Assembly: GCA_040002845.1 (NCBI GenBank)
Contig: JBDUDR010000013.1
Coordinates: 1 to 37,881 of the forward strand
DNA: 37,881 nt
Direction: 5' to 3'
From: JBDUDR01 sp040002845
GTDB lineage: Bacteria; Actinomycetota; Actinomycetes; Propionibacteriales; Nocardioidaceae
The first letter of the stretch is position 1. Each line of letters starts with the position of its first letter. Made by a program: the position numbers and the translations under genes. Positions 23,998 through 32,805 of this stretch are shown here, piece after piece. Under the pieces are notes generated by a model, which made no database searches, was not told where the DNA came from, and worked only from the letters and a program-made list of their open reading frames with translations.

Positions 23998-25241
23998 GGA
24001 TTGGTTTCGTCACTCAGTGGTTCGACCCCGAGGAAGGGTCGGCTGCCGTCCCCGGCGGCATGGTCCGCGCGCTGGAGCAGCTCGGGCACCAGGTGGAGGT
24101 CGTGACTGGCTTCCCCAATTACCCGCACGGCCGGCTCTACGACGGCTACCGCATGCGGCCGTACATGGTCGAGCGCCGGGGCAGCACCACCGTCCATAGG
24201 GTGCCGCTCTATCCGAGCCACGACCGATCCGCCGCAAGGCGAGCCGCAAACTACGTGTCGTTTGCCATGTCGGCGGCGACCCTGGGCGTCGCGCGTGTCC
24301 GCAAGGCCAACGTGATCCTGGTCTACTCGACCCCGGCCACCGTCGGCCTTGCCGGTCTGGCGGCGCGACGGCTATGGCACCAGCCTTTCGTGCTCTACAT
24401 CCAGGACCTGTGGCCGGACACGCTCATGGCCGCAGGCATGCTGCCGGAGGGCCGGCTGACGCGGCTGTTGGAAGCCCGCCTCGGCCGGTTCTGCCAAGGG
24501 ATCTACCGCCGGGCCAGTCGCATCGCCGTCATCTCCCCGGGCATGAGCGAGCTGCTCACGCGTCGGGGAGTGCCGGACGACAAGATCGACGTGATCCACA
24601 ATTGGGTCGACGAGGACGTGTTCCGTCCGGTACGCCAGGCCCTCGGTCGACGCGACGATGGCTTCGAGGTCATGTACGCCGGCAGCATGGGCGACGTCCA
24701 GGGGCTGGAGGTGGCGGTCGAGGCGATCGCCTTACTGTCTGACCTGCCGGACGTCAGGCTGCGCCTGGTCGGCAGCGGCGTCGCTGTCCCGCGGCTGAGG
24801 GAGCTGGCCACCCGATTAGCCGTGTCGGACCGCGTGGTGTTCGAGGGGCCGCGGCCGCTGCGTGAGATGGCCTCGGTCATGGTGGGGGCCGACGTCCAGC
24901 TTGTCTGTCTGCGGGACCTGCCCCTTTTCCAGGCGACCATGCCGAGCAAGATGCAGGCGATCCTGGCGACCGGGTGCCCGGTGGTCGTGTCCGCGCCGGG
25001 TGACGCGGCCGGCCTCGCGGTGCGGTCCGGCGCGGGAGTCGCATGCTCCCCCGGCAGTGCAACGGGGCTGGCGGCCGCCCTCCGACAGATGCGATCCCTT
25101 CCCGCACACGAAAGAGTGCGGATGGGGCGTGCCGGCCGCGAATACTACGAGCGGGAGCTCAGCTCAGCGATCGGGTCGCGTCGGCTTGAGTCGGCGCTCG
25201 CGGCCGCGGTGGTCGGGTCGAAGGCGACGGTGTCCGCGTGA
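23994..25241 (+). CDS. Glycosyltransferase family 4, WbuB/WbjE-like (probable L-FucNAc transferase)
   Basis: A 415-residue cytoplasmic GT-B enzyme. The N-terminus IGFVTQWFDPEEGSAAVPGGMVRALEQLGHQVEVVTGFPNYPHG (only motif pattern is relevant: start strand, glycine loop, GFPNYP) is that of WbuB-type transferases. EDVFRPV and a C-terminal nucleotide-sugar domain (VMYAGSMGDVQGLE; MPSKMQAILATGCPVV) follow. It overlaps the priming transferase (ATGA) and the SDR (GTGA). Because WbuB-type genes accompany capE/F/G (fnlABC) sets, the likely reaction is adding L-FucNAc as second sugar. Two TTA codons, at 24732 and 24816, stand out from its GC-rich neighbours. Confidence 0.88.
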   Translation: MRIGFVTQWFDPEEGSAAVPGGMVRALEQLGHQVEVVTGFPNYPHGRLYDGYRMRPYMVERRGSTTVHRVPLYPSHDRSAARRAANYVSFAMSAATLGVARVRKANVILVYSTPATVGLAGLAARRLWHQPFVLYIQDLWPDTLMAAGMLPEGRLTRLLEARLGRFCQGIYRRASRIAVISPGMSELLTRRGVPDDKIDVIHNWVDEDVFRPVRQALGRRDDGFEVMYAGSMGDVQGLEVAVEAIALLSDLPDVRLRLVGSGVAVPRLRELATRLAVSDRVVFEGPRPLREMASVMVGADVQLVCLRDLPLFQATMPSKMQAILATGCPVVVSAPGDAAGLAVRSGAGVACSPGSATGLAAALRQMRSLPAHERVRMGRAGREYYERELSSAIGSRRLESALAAAVVGSKATVSA

Positions 25242-26200
25242 CAGCCCGCGTCGTTGCCCTGACCGGGGCACGCGGATTCGTGGGCTCTGCAGTTACCCGG
25301 GCCCTGGAGGAAGGCGGGCACACGGTGATCCCCGTGCGCTCGCCGCGACTGGTGGCCGCCACGGGCGACCCGGCGGCGCTCGTCGCCGCAGCGTCGACAT
25401 CAGAGCAGGTGCTCGTCATCGCCGACCTGCTGCGCAAAGCCGATGTGCTCGTCAACGCCGCCGGCGACCCCGACGCCTCTTCGACTCTCACCGAGGAGTT
25501 GCTGGGCGCCAACGCGCTGCTGCCCCGGATCCTGCTGGAGGCGGCTGCTGCTGCCGGTGTGCCGCGCATGGTCCACGTGAGCTCCGCGGTCGTGCAGAAC
25601 GACCGACCGGTCCTCGACGACAGCGAGGACATGCGCGCGTTCTCGGCGTACTCGCAGTCGAAGGTCAGCGGCGAGATCGTCCTGCGCGAGGACCCACCGG
25701 CCGGGGTCGTCGTAGTCCGGTACCGACCGCCGTCGGTGCACGCACCGGACCGGCGGGTGACCCGCCGGGTGGCCCGCATTGCCGCCTCGCCGCTGGCGTC
25801 CGTCGCGAGTCCGGGCTCCCAACCAACGCCGCAGGCATTGCTACCAAACGTGGCCTCGGCCATCGCGTTCCTGGCCACGACGGGAACAGCGCCACCATCT
25901 GTCGTGATCCATCCATGGGAGGGCTTGTCCGCGGCCGCTTTGATGGAGGCACTCGGCGACCGGCCACCTCACCGAATACCGCGCGCTTTGGCCCGGGCGG
26001 TGGTCGGCGGAGGTCGAGCGGTCGGCTGGATGTCACCAGTGGTCGCCGCCAACGTGCGCCGGGTGGAGTTGCTCTGGCTTGGTCAGCGACAGGCTGCAAG
26101 TTGGTTGACCGGGCAGGGATGGACGCCACCCGTGGGAACTGAGGGATGGCATCAACTGGTGCCCGCGGGCGGCAGCCCAGCGATGAGGGGGATGCCGTGA
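25238..26200 (+). CDS. NAD-dependent epimerase/reductase (WbjF/WbpV-like SDR)
   Basis: A 320-residue extended SDR. The cofactor loop is GARGFVG near the N-terminus, the catalytic Ser lies in HVSSAVV and the YxxxK pair in AYSQSK. Its place, between a WbuB-like transferase and capE and close to a CapD/WbpM homologue and a priming transferase, matches WbjF of P. aeruginosa O11 or WbpV/WbpK of other serotypes, which reduce the 4-keto group to give UDP-D-FucNAc or UDP-D-QuiNAc. GTG start with GTGA overlap at both ends. Fold is certain; the product sugar is inferred. Confidence 0.85.
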   Translation: MTARVVALTGARGFVGSAVTRALEEGGHTVIPVRSPRLVAATGDPAALVAAASTSEQVLVIADLLRKADVLVNAAGDPDASSTLTEELLGANALLPRILLEAAAAAGVPRMVHVSSAVVQNDRPVLDDSEDMRAFSAYSQSKVSGEIVLREDPPAGVVVVRYRPPSVHAPDRRVTRRVARIAASPLASVASPGSQPTPQALLPNVASAIAFLATTGTAPPSVVIHPWEGLSAAALMEALGDRPPHRIPRALARAVVGGGRAVGWMSPVVAANVRRVELLWLGQRQAASWLTGQGWTPPVGTEGWHQLVPAGGSPAMRGMP

Positions 26201-27258
26201 CGGTTCTGACTCACGACACCGTGCGCAGGGCGTCGCCGGTCGACTCCGGCTGCGTTCTGGTCTCTGGCGGAACGGGCTCCTTCGGCTCGACCATGGTGAG
26301 CCGGCTGCTCGACACATCGGTGGACGAGGTTCGGGTGCTCAGCCGCGACGAGGCGAAGCAGGACGACATGCGTCGCCGGTTGTCCGACCGCAGGGTCAGG
26401 TTCTTCCTCGGCGACGTCCGCGACCCGGTCAGCGTCCTCGAGGCGACCCGGGGAGCCGACTTCGTGTTCCATGCGGCCGCGCTCAAGCAGGTACCGAGCT
26501 GTGAGTTCTTCCCGACCCAGGCCGTGCGTACCAACGTCATGGGCAGCAGCAACGTCATCGAGGCGGCCGCGGCCGTGGGCGTGCAGTCGGTGGTCTGCCT
26601 CAGCACCGACAAGGCGGTCTATCCGATCAACGCCATGGGCATGTCCAAGGCGCTGATGGAGAAGGTCGCGCAGGCGTTCGCCCGCAACAACCCGTTGGCG
26701 AGCACCATCGTCTCGGTCACGCGCTACGGCAACGTCATGCACTCTCGCGGGTCCGTGATCCCGGTGTTCATCGAGCAGGTACGCAGGGGCGGACCGCTGA
26801 CGGTCACCGAGCCCGCAATGACCCGCTTCCTCATGTCCTTGGACGAGTCGGTCGACCTCGTGGAGCATGCCTTCACCAAGGCCGAGCCCGGCGACCTCTT
26901 CGTACGCAAAGCCCCGGCCTGCCGGGTCGACGTACTGGCCAGGGCGGTCGCCGGCATCTTCGGCGTGGCAGACCCCGAGGTCCAGGTCATCGGCACGCGT
27001 CACGGCGAGAAGCTTTTCGAGACGCTGCTCAGCCGGGAGGAGATGGGCCGCGCGGAAGACCGCGGCGAATACTTCCGGGTCCCAGTCGATGCCCGGTCAC
27101 TCGAGTACGAGCTGTACTTCGACGAAGGCATGCCGGAGCAGGCCGAGATATCGGATTACACCTCTCACAACACAGAACGGCTCGGCGTCGCGCAGGTGCA
27201 GGAGCTGTTGGTCGCGCTGCCGGAGGTCAAGGCCGCACTGTCGATGGTGGCCGGATGA
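26197..27258 (+). CDS. capE: UDP-GlcNAc 4,6-dehydratase / epimerase CapE (FnlA/WbjB)
   Basis: About 353 residues. CapE-type enzymes take UDP-GlcNAc through 4,6-dehydration with inversion at C5 and then C3 epimerisation, the first step to UDP-L-FucNAc. Seen: VLVSGGTGSFGSTMV (NAD loop), LSRDEAKQDDMRRRL, FHAAALKQVPSCEF, STDKAVYPINAMGMSKALMEKV (the family hallmark around the catalytic Lys) and RHGEKLFETL. GTG 26197 follows a GAGGGG site and overlaps the SDR stop; the 17 codons further up lie in the SDR gene. Soluble, hexameric in known members. Very confident on family. Confidence 0.95.
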   Translation: MTVLTHDTVRRASPVDSGCVLVSGGTGSFGSTMVSRLLDTSVDEVRVLSRDEAKQDDMRRRLSDRRVRFFLGDVRDPVSVLEATRGADFVFHAAALKQVPSCEFFPTQAVRTNVMGSSNVIEAAAAVGVQSVVCLSTDKAVYPINAMGMSKALMEKVAQAFARNNPLASTIVSVTRYGNVMHSRGSVIPVFIEQVRRGGPLTVTEPAMTRFLMSLDESVDLVEHAFTKAEPGDLFVRKAPACRVDVLARAVAGIFGVADPEVQVIGTRHGEKLFETLLSREEMGRAEDRGEYFRVPVDARSLEYELYFDEGMPEQAEISDYTSHNTERLGVAQVQELLVALPEVKAALSMVAG

Positions 27259-28377
27259 AGATCGTCGTCACCGGGGCCCACGGCTTCCTTGGTTGGCATC
27301 TGAGATGCCGGCTGCATGCGCTGACCGGCGCCACGGTCGCCGCTGTCGGTAGGGGCGACCTCGAACGGCTGCCTGAAGTCGTCCGTGATGCCGACGCGGT
27401 CGTGCACCTGGCCGGGGTCAACCGCGGCGCGGACACCGACCTCGCCGAGGCGAATGTCACCCTTTCCCGGGTGGTCGCCGACGCGGTGACGCGATCGGAC
27501 ACCCGGCCCCGGATCGTCTTCGCCAACAGCATCCAGGCAGCCAACGGCACACCCTACGGCGACGGCAAGGCCGCAGCCGCGTCGGTGCTTGCCAGGGCCG
27601 CGGAGTCAGTGGGCTCGACCTTCGTCGACGTGCGGCTGCCGAACCTCTTCGGTGAGCACGGCAGGCCGTACTACAACTCCTTCGTTGCGACCTTCTGTCA
27701 CGAACTGGCCCTCGGACGCCAGCCGAACGTGGTCGACCGAGAGCTGTTCTTGCTGCATGGTCAGCGCGGGGCCCAGGGCCCTGATGGACGGGCTGGCCGG
27801 AGATTCTCGGATCGACAACCCGAGCGGGACGCCCGTCACCGTCGCAGAGGTTCTCGGAGCATTGCAACGGTTCCAGCACCCGTACGACAGCGGGGACATC
27901 CCGCCATTGGTCACCGAGCTCGACATCGAGCTGTTCAACACCTTCCGTGCGGAGCTGTTCCCGGCCCGGTATCCGATCCCGTTGGTCAAGCGAGCCGATG
28001 CACGCGGTGAGCTCTTCGAGTGTGTCCGGTCCCACGGCGGTGGCGGGCATGCTTTCGTGTCGAGTACGGTCCCTGGCGCCACTCGCGGGGAGCATTTCCA
28101 CCTCCGCAAGGTCGAACGCTTCGTGGTCCTGCGCGGCCGCGCGCTCATCACGTTGCGGCGCCTGCTGACACACGACGTGGTCACCTTCGTAGTCGACGGT
28201 GAGTCGCCCGTCGCCCTGGACATGCCGACGATGTGGGCCCACAACATCACCAATACAAGTGACGGCGAACTCGTCACGCTGTTCTGGACCAGCACCATCT
28301 TTGATGCCGCACACCCGGATACCTACCCCGAACAGGTGCTGCTCGATAAGCCCGCCGAGGAGCTGGCTCTGCGGTGA
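27255..28377 (+). pseudogene. capF: CapF/FnlB-like reductase with cupin domain, one-base frameshift
   Basis: The gene for the second UDP-L-FucNAc enzyme, which reduces the CapE product. The N-terminal SDR half (VVTGAHGFLGWHL) reads well in the first frame to about 27776 (HGQRGAQ); from 27778 the homologous sequence continues in the next frame (ALMDGLAGDSRI) through the C-terminal cupin domain with EHFHLRKVERF and DMPTMWAHNI. Removing one G from GGG at 27776-27778 restores a single protein of about 373 residues, the normal CapF length. The break lies in GGGGCCCAGGGCCC, a run prone to base-calling or replication slippage. Everything around it is intact and coupled (ATGA with capE, GTGA with capG). 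Either a sequencing error or a recent mutation blocking L-FucNAc. Confidence 0.85.
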
Positions 28378-29495
28378 AGGTCATGACGATCGTCGGTACG
28401 CGGCCGGAGATCATCCGACTGTCGCGGGTGATCACGCGACTCGACGACACGACGGACCACGTGCTGGTGCACACAGGTCAGAACTACGACCACTCGCTCA
28501 GCGAGGTGTTCTTCGCCGACCTGTCACTGCGGTCACCGGATCACTACTTGAAGGTGGACACCAGTTCGCTCGGGCACGTGCTCGGGGAGACCTTGATCAA
28601 GTCCGAGGCGGTCTTGAAGCAGGAGCGACCGGACGCTCTGCTCGTGCTGGGTGACACCAACAGCTGCATCGCCGCAGTGATGGCGAAGCGGATGCACATC
28701 CCCGTCTATCACATGGAGGCCGGCAACCGGTGCTTCGACGAGAACGTGCCCGAGGAGACCAACCGGCGGCTGGTCGACCACGTCGCCGACTTCAACCTCG
28801 TCTACACCGAGCACGCGCGGCGCAACCTGTTGGCCGAGGGGCTGCATCCGCGACGCATCATGCTGACCGGCTCGCCGATGCGGGAGGTGCTCGACCACTA
28901 CCGGCCGCAGATCGACGCGTCGGATGTGCTGCGACGGCTTGACGTCGAACCCCTGAGCTACGTCGTCGCGTCCTCGCACCGGGAGGAGACGGTCGACCAT
29001 CCGGTGCGCCTCGCATCGTTGCTCGCATCGTTGCGCGCCGTCCGTGACCGCTGGCAGGTGCAAGTCATCGTCTCGACCCACCCGCGCACTCGCCAACGGC
29101 TGGAGTCACTGGCCGCGGACGACTTGAAGGGGATCTGGTTTCACGAGCCCTTTGGGTTTCTCGACTACGTGCGCTTGCAGATGAGCGCGCTATGCACGCT
29201 CTCCGACTCCGGCACGATCAGCGAGGAGTCGGCCATCCTGGGATTCCCGGCATTGACGCTCCGCGACTCGATCGAGCGCCCCGAGTCGTTGGATGCAGGA
29301 AGCATCGTGATGAGCGGGGTGGAGCCGGCCGGCGTACTCGAAGCCATGTCTACGCTGGTGGACGGCGGGGCGGACCTAAGACCCTCTTCGGTGGCTGCTG
29401 AGTACACCATCGCGGACTGCTCGCGCCGTGTCGTCCGATTCATCGTTTCGACGGCCAGGCGCCACTCGCTGTGGGCAGGTCTAAATCGCCCATGA
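28374..29495 (+). CDS. capG: UDP-N-acetyl sugar 2-epimerase CapG (FnlC/WecB family)
   Basis: 373 residues, the normal length. It belongs to the non-hydrolysing UDP-GlcNAc 2-epimerase family; the CapG branch inverts C2 in the last step to UDP-L-FucNAc. Seen: VGTRPEIIRLSRVI at the start, HTGQNYDHSLSEVFF, HMEAGNRCFDENVPEETNRRLVDH (active-site segment), SSHREETVDHP and SDSGTISEES (UDP-binding). GTG 28374 overlaps capF stop; the end overlaps wzx by ATGA. The first residues are KVMTIVGT, so an internal ATG three codons in is also possible. Membership of the FucNAc branch rests on its capEF neighbours. Confidence 0.94.
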   Translation: MKVMTIVGTRPEIIRLSRVITRLDDTTDHVLVHTGQNYDHSLSEVFFADLSLRSPDHYLKVDTSSLGHVLGETLIKSEAVLKQERPDALLVLGDTNSCIAAVMAKRMHIPVYHMEAGNRCFDENVPEETNRRLVDHVADFNLVYTEHARRNLLAEGLHPRRIMLTGSPMREVLDHYRPQIDASDVLRRLDVEPLSYVVASSHREETVDHPVRLASLLASLRAVRDRWQVQVIVSTHPRTRQRLESLAADDLKGIWFHEPFGFLDYVRLQMSALCTLSDSGTISEESAILGFPALTLRDSIERPESLDAGSIVMSGVEPAGVLEAMSTLVDGGADLRPSSVAAEYTIADCSRRVVRFIVSTARRHSLWAGLNRP

Positions 29496-30763
29496 CCTTG
29501 CCGCCGCGACACGCTCAAGCTGGGTGGAGCATCGCCTCCCAGGTGATCAACAGCGGAGGAAACCTCGTCCTCGCAATACTGGTTGCCCGCTCTACCGACG
29601 TGCACGGGTTCGGTGAGTGGTCATTGTGTTTTGTAGGATACGCAATCCTGATTGGTGCGGTGCGAGCTGCACTGTTTACCCCGATGCTTTTGCACGGCGC
29701 GGCCCAGCCTGGGGAATCGGTCGACGGGGCGGCGCATGTCTCTGCGGTTGGCATCATCGGTTTGGCGATTCTGCCCTTGGGTGTCGCGGGAAGTCTTCTT
29801 GCGCCGTACGGTATGCGTGACACGATTGTGGCATTGTCGCTCTCGGCCCCTGCGCTGCTCATCCAGGATGCCCTGCGCTTCGCGGCTTTCGCCCGGGGCC
29901 GAGCTGGAAATGCTGTGACGCTGGATGCAATCTGGCTCCTGGCCCAGATGTCCATGAGCGCAGTTCTTGTAGAGATCTCTCCACAACCGAACGCCGCCAT
30001 GTTGACGAGTGCGTGGGGTATCGGGGCCGCGCTCGCAGGTGTGTCCGGTCTGTTCCTGCTGAGAGTCCGGCCGGTTGTCCGAGAGGCGATCAATTTCCTT
30101 TCCCGATGCCGCGCTGCGTTCTCCCTGCTTCTTGGGGAATACGGCATCACCACCGGCATCAGTCAGTCGGTGCCCTATCTGATCGCTTGGGCTGCTGGGC
30201 TGCAGGCCGTTGCGGGCCTGCGCGGCGGCCAGATCATGTTTGGACCAGTGAACGTCTGGGTCCAGGGACTGATGCCCACTGCCACCCTTCGAGCCGGCTT
30301 CGGACCGGCTGCACTCAAGCGGTCATTCGCCTTCGTTGTGGCTTGGTCCGCCGCGGTGTCGACTGTCTCGCTCGGTGCTGGAGGAATGCTGCTGGTAGCA
30401 CCTCCTTCGTGGGGCGTGACGCTCCTCGGTGACACCTGGGGTGCTGCCACTCCTACGTTTCTTGCCCTGGCCATCTACTTCGCATTGCGGGGCCCGATCA
30501 CGGGCGTCCAGATCGTGCTCCGGGCACGACGACGGTTCCTGCGCGTCCTGTTGCTGACTGCCCTGGTCGACTCCCCACTGCTCGTTCTCCCGGTCATAGG
30601 CGCGGCCGAATCCGGTGCGGTGGGGGCGGCTTGGGGGCTCGCGGCGGCGGCGAGCCTCGGCGCGACCGCCGCGCTGCTGGCTCTGTGGTTCACGATCCGG
30701 TCGGAAGTTCCAGCAGTTGACAGTCGCGGATCCTCGCCGAAGCCCCAAGGGGTGTATGGCTAG
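29492..30763 (+). CDS. Lipid-linked repeat-unit flippase, Wzx-like
   Basis: A 423-residue protein with about a dozen hydrophobic segments and few charged residues, starting at ATG 29492, which overlaps capG. The layout fits the polysaccharide transporter (MOP) superfamily that flips undecaprenyl-linked repeat units across the membrane. It has no enzyme motifs. The position after the sugar-building genes and before Wzy supports the call. Base composition from here to 35 kb looks less GC-rich than upstream, and codon use is looser, suggesting a separately acquired serotype-specific part. Its TAG overlaps the next GTG by one base. Confidence 0.82.
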   Translation: MTLPPRHAQAGWSIASQVINSGGNLVLAILVARSTDVHGFGEWSLCFVGYAILIGAVRAALFTPMLLHGAAQPGESVDGAAHVSAVGIIGLAILPLGVAGSLLAPYGMRDTIVALSLSAPALLIQDALRFAAFARGRAGNAVTLDAIWLLAQMSMSAVLVEISPQPNAAMLTSAWGIGAALAGVSGLFLLRVRPVVREAINFLSRCRAAFSLLLGEYGITTGISQSVPYLIAWAAGLQAVAGLRGGQIMFGPVNVWVQGLMPTATLRAGFGPAALKRSFAFVVAWSAAVSTVSLGAGGMLLVAPPSWGVTLLGDTWGAATPTFLALAIYFALRGPITGVQIVLRARRRFLRVLLLTALVDSPLLVLPVIGAAESGAVGAAWGLAAAASLGATAALLALWFTIRSEVPAVDSRGSSPKPQGVYG

Positions 30764-31518
30764 TGGCTGAGTCTTTCTATCGCCAGACCGTCCGGATGAG
30801 TGTTCCTGTGAACATTCGGTACCGCGCCTATATGCGATTCCTCGATACACGCGGCTTATCCGAGCTCTATTGCAGGCTGCGCCGACCTCTGAGCGAGGTC
30901 CGCGTCACCAGGGACACGGATGTACTCATAGACGGGGCGCCGCGGAGTGGCAATACGTTTGTCAGACTGGCGGTGCGGGATGCCAACCCCAGGTTGAGCA
31001 TCGCAAACCATCTCCATGCGCCTTATGGAGTCTTGAGGGCCAGTGACCGGGGTATTCCGGTATTGGTCCTCATCCGTGATTCCGGTGATGCCACCGCATC
31101 GCTGGTCCAGGTAATCAAGGGGCTGTCGGTGACCACGGCCTTGCGCCATTGGCTTCACTATTACGACACTCTCCGCGAGCGCGAATTCAATGGCTGCATA
31201 TTCGAATTCGAGCGGGCCACAACCGACATCGCCGAGACAATCATTCAGTTCAGCAGCCATACAGGACTCCACCTGAAGGTGCCGATGCAAGAGAACCTTC
31301 TGGAGAACCTCACACCCGAGATCGACAGGCGGGCCGTGCTTTACCCGCAGGGCAGTAGCGCACGAACGGTGACCTCAAGACCATGTGGTGACCGGCATGC
31401 GGCGGTAGAGATCCTGGCAGGCCTCGACCATCGAGAGCGGAGACTACTCCAGCAGGCGCGTGAACTCTATGAAGCGTTCGGCGACGTTGCATTGAGATGC
31501 GACGGGGCCGCGTGGTGA
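30763..31518 (+). CDS. Sulfotransferase-like protein
   Basis: A 251-residue protein. DGAPRSGNTFV (about 57-67) has the shape of the 5'-phosphosulfate-binding loop of PAPS sulfotransferases, and LIRDSGDATASLV (about 102-114) resembles the 3'-phosphate-binding region. It would transfer sulfate from PAPS to a hydroxyl of the repeat unit or a lipid-linked sugar. It is shorter and more divergent than the second sulfotransferase at 36.4 kb. GTG start overlaps wzx stop (TAGTG); the end overlaps the next glycosyltransferase (GTGA). One TTA codon at 30856. No signal peptide, so cytoplasmic, before export. Confidence 0.72.
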   Translation: MAESFYRQTVRMSVPVNIRYRAYMRFLDTRGLSELYCRLRRPLSEVRVTRDTDVLIDGAPRSGNTFVRLAVRDANPRLSIANHLHAPYGVLRASDRGIPVLVLIRDSGDATASLVQVIKGLSVTTALRHWLHYYDTLREREFNGCIFEFERATTDIAETIIQFSSHTGLHLKVPMQENLLENLTPEIDRRAVLYPQGSSARTVTSRPCGDRHAAVEILAGLDHRERRLLQQARELYEAFGDVALRCDGAAW

Positions 31519-32693
31519 GCCGCGTCACCATCGACTGCGGCAACTTGCACGGCGGCGGTGGAGTGCAAGTGGCATGTTCGTTCCTTGATGAGATCGCACA
31601 GCTGATCAAGGAAGGCGACCACGCTGCTGTCGCCTTGTCGCGCCAGCTGAACGTTCTGGTTTCCACCGACGTCCTGCAAGGGCTGGGCCAAGAAGCAATC
31701 GAAACGCTTCACCCCATCCGCCGGGACATCCACGGGTTCAAGGGCATCCTGCATCCGTCCACTCGCGCCTCAGACGTAACGTTCGTCCTCTTCGGGCCCG
31801 ATTACGTCCTGCGGCGGACGCGCCGTCGGGTGGTTGGCTTTGCCGACGGCACGACAGTGCTCCCCGGGCGCGAGAAGGCTCAGCCCGGCATGTCTGTTTC
31901 ACGTCGGACCCGAGCCCATATCCGCGCCTCGATTGCCGCACGGTTGTTCCGGTCGGCTGATGTCCTCGTCGTCGAGAGCCGCCGCGTTCAGGAGGCCGTC
32001 ACGGCTGAGCTTGGATACCCGGCGGACAACGTGAGGGTCGTGCCGAACGCGTTGAATGGTGTCTTTGGGGACGAGAGTCGGTGGTCAGCGCTTCCAATCT
32101 TGGCTGTGGAGACTCCGCCGGGAGTGACGCGACTCTGCTACGTCTGCCAACTTCATCCTCACAAGAATCTTGCGTTCTTGGGCAAACTTGGCCAACGCTT
32201 GCTGGAGGAATGCGGGATCAGTGTTCAGTTCGTCCTGACCCTCAGCGCCAAGGAGTGGCGTCAGCTACCCGATCTGACTCAGCACTTCAGTGCCACGGTG
32301 GGCCCGCTGAGCATCACTCAGGTGCCCCGTCTTTACCAGGAGTGCGACGGCGCTATCTTCCCGAGCCTGTTGGAGGGATTCTCGGTCGCGCCGTTGGAGG
32401 CGTTGGCAATGGAGCGCATCCTCTTCGCATCAGATCGGCCCTTCGTTCGCGAGGTGTGCGGTGATGCGCCGATCTACATTGATCCGCTGGACCCGGGCAC
32501 CAGCGCCCGCACCGTCGCGGCAGTGATCAAGAATCCTCTGCTTCAGGCCGACCATGTGCGGGCAGGTTTGCGGGTGGTCGGAGAACTCCCGACTGCATCC
32601 GACCGGGCTCGGGCCTACCTGGAGATCCTCCGCGGGAATGCGGATGAATTGGGGTATGAAAACACCCAAATGCCGCTACGGTCACGAAGGTGA
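31515..32693 (+). CDS. Glycosyltransferase family 4
   Basis: About 392 residues starting at GTG 31515. GNLHGGGGVQVA is the N-terminal donor/acceptor loop; VVPNALNGVF, CYVCQLHPHKNL and PSLLEGFSVAPLEALAMERILFASD are C-terminal GT-B features, with the glutamates of the E-x7-E motif in EGFSVAPLE. It probably adds the third or fourth sugar of the repeat unit. Donor and acceptor cannot be deduced. Overlaps the sulfotransferase gene by GTGA; after its stop comes the only gap in the operon, which contains a tiny ORF. Confidence 0.88.
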   Translation: MSRVTIDCGNLHGGGGVQVACSFLDEIAQLIKEGDHAAVALSRQLNVLVSTDVLQGLGQEAIETLHPIRRDIHGFKGILHPSTRASDVTFVLFGPDYVLRRTRRRVVGFADGTTVLPGREKAQPGMSVSRRTRAHIRASIAARLFRSADVLVVESRRVQEAVTAELGYPADNVRVVPNALNGVFGDESRWSALPILAVETPPGVTRLCYVCQLHPHKNLAFLGKLGQRLLEECGISVQFVLTLSAKEWRQLPDLTQHFSATVGPLSITQVPRLYQECDGAIFPSLLEGFSVAPLEALAMERILFASDRPFVREVCGDAPIYIDPLDPGTSARTVAAVIKNPLLQADHVRAGLRVVGELPTASDRARAYLEILRGNADELGYENTQMPLRSRR

Positions 32694-32694
32694 T

Positions 32695-32799
32695 ATGTCG
32701 CGACCTGGGCGTACCTCTGATCGTCTCAAGGACAGTCCCGTGGGCAGCCGCTTCGACGGCCGCCTGATTCAGCGGGCAGCAACCATCGGGAAGGGCTAG
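32695..32799 (+). CDS. Small ORF, 34 residues, coupled to upstream glycosyltransferase
   Basis: ATG follows the glycosyltransferase stop by one base (TGATATG) and the ORF ends TAG seven bases before the methyltransferase start. It encodes a basic, soluble peptide starting MSRPGRTSDRLKDS, with no family I recognise. It fills most of the only gap in an otherwise overlapping operon, which argues for a real coupled gene or the remnant of one. No ribosome site of its own. It may equally be chance. Confidence 0.25.
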   Translation: MSRPGRTSDRLKDSPVGSRFDGRLIQRAATIGKG

Positions 32800-32805
32800 C
32801 AAGAG

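Noticed and set aside
27589..28377. Second half of capF as a separate cupin protein gene
   Set aside because: The alignment of both halves across a one-base shift to normal CapF length is far better explained by a frameshift.
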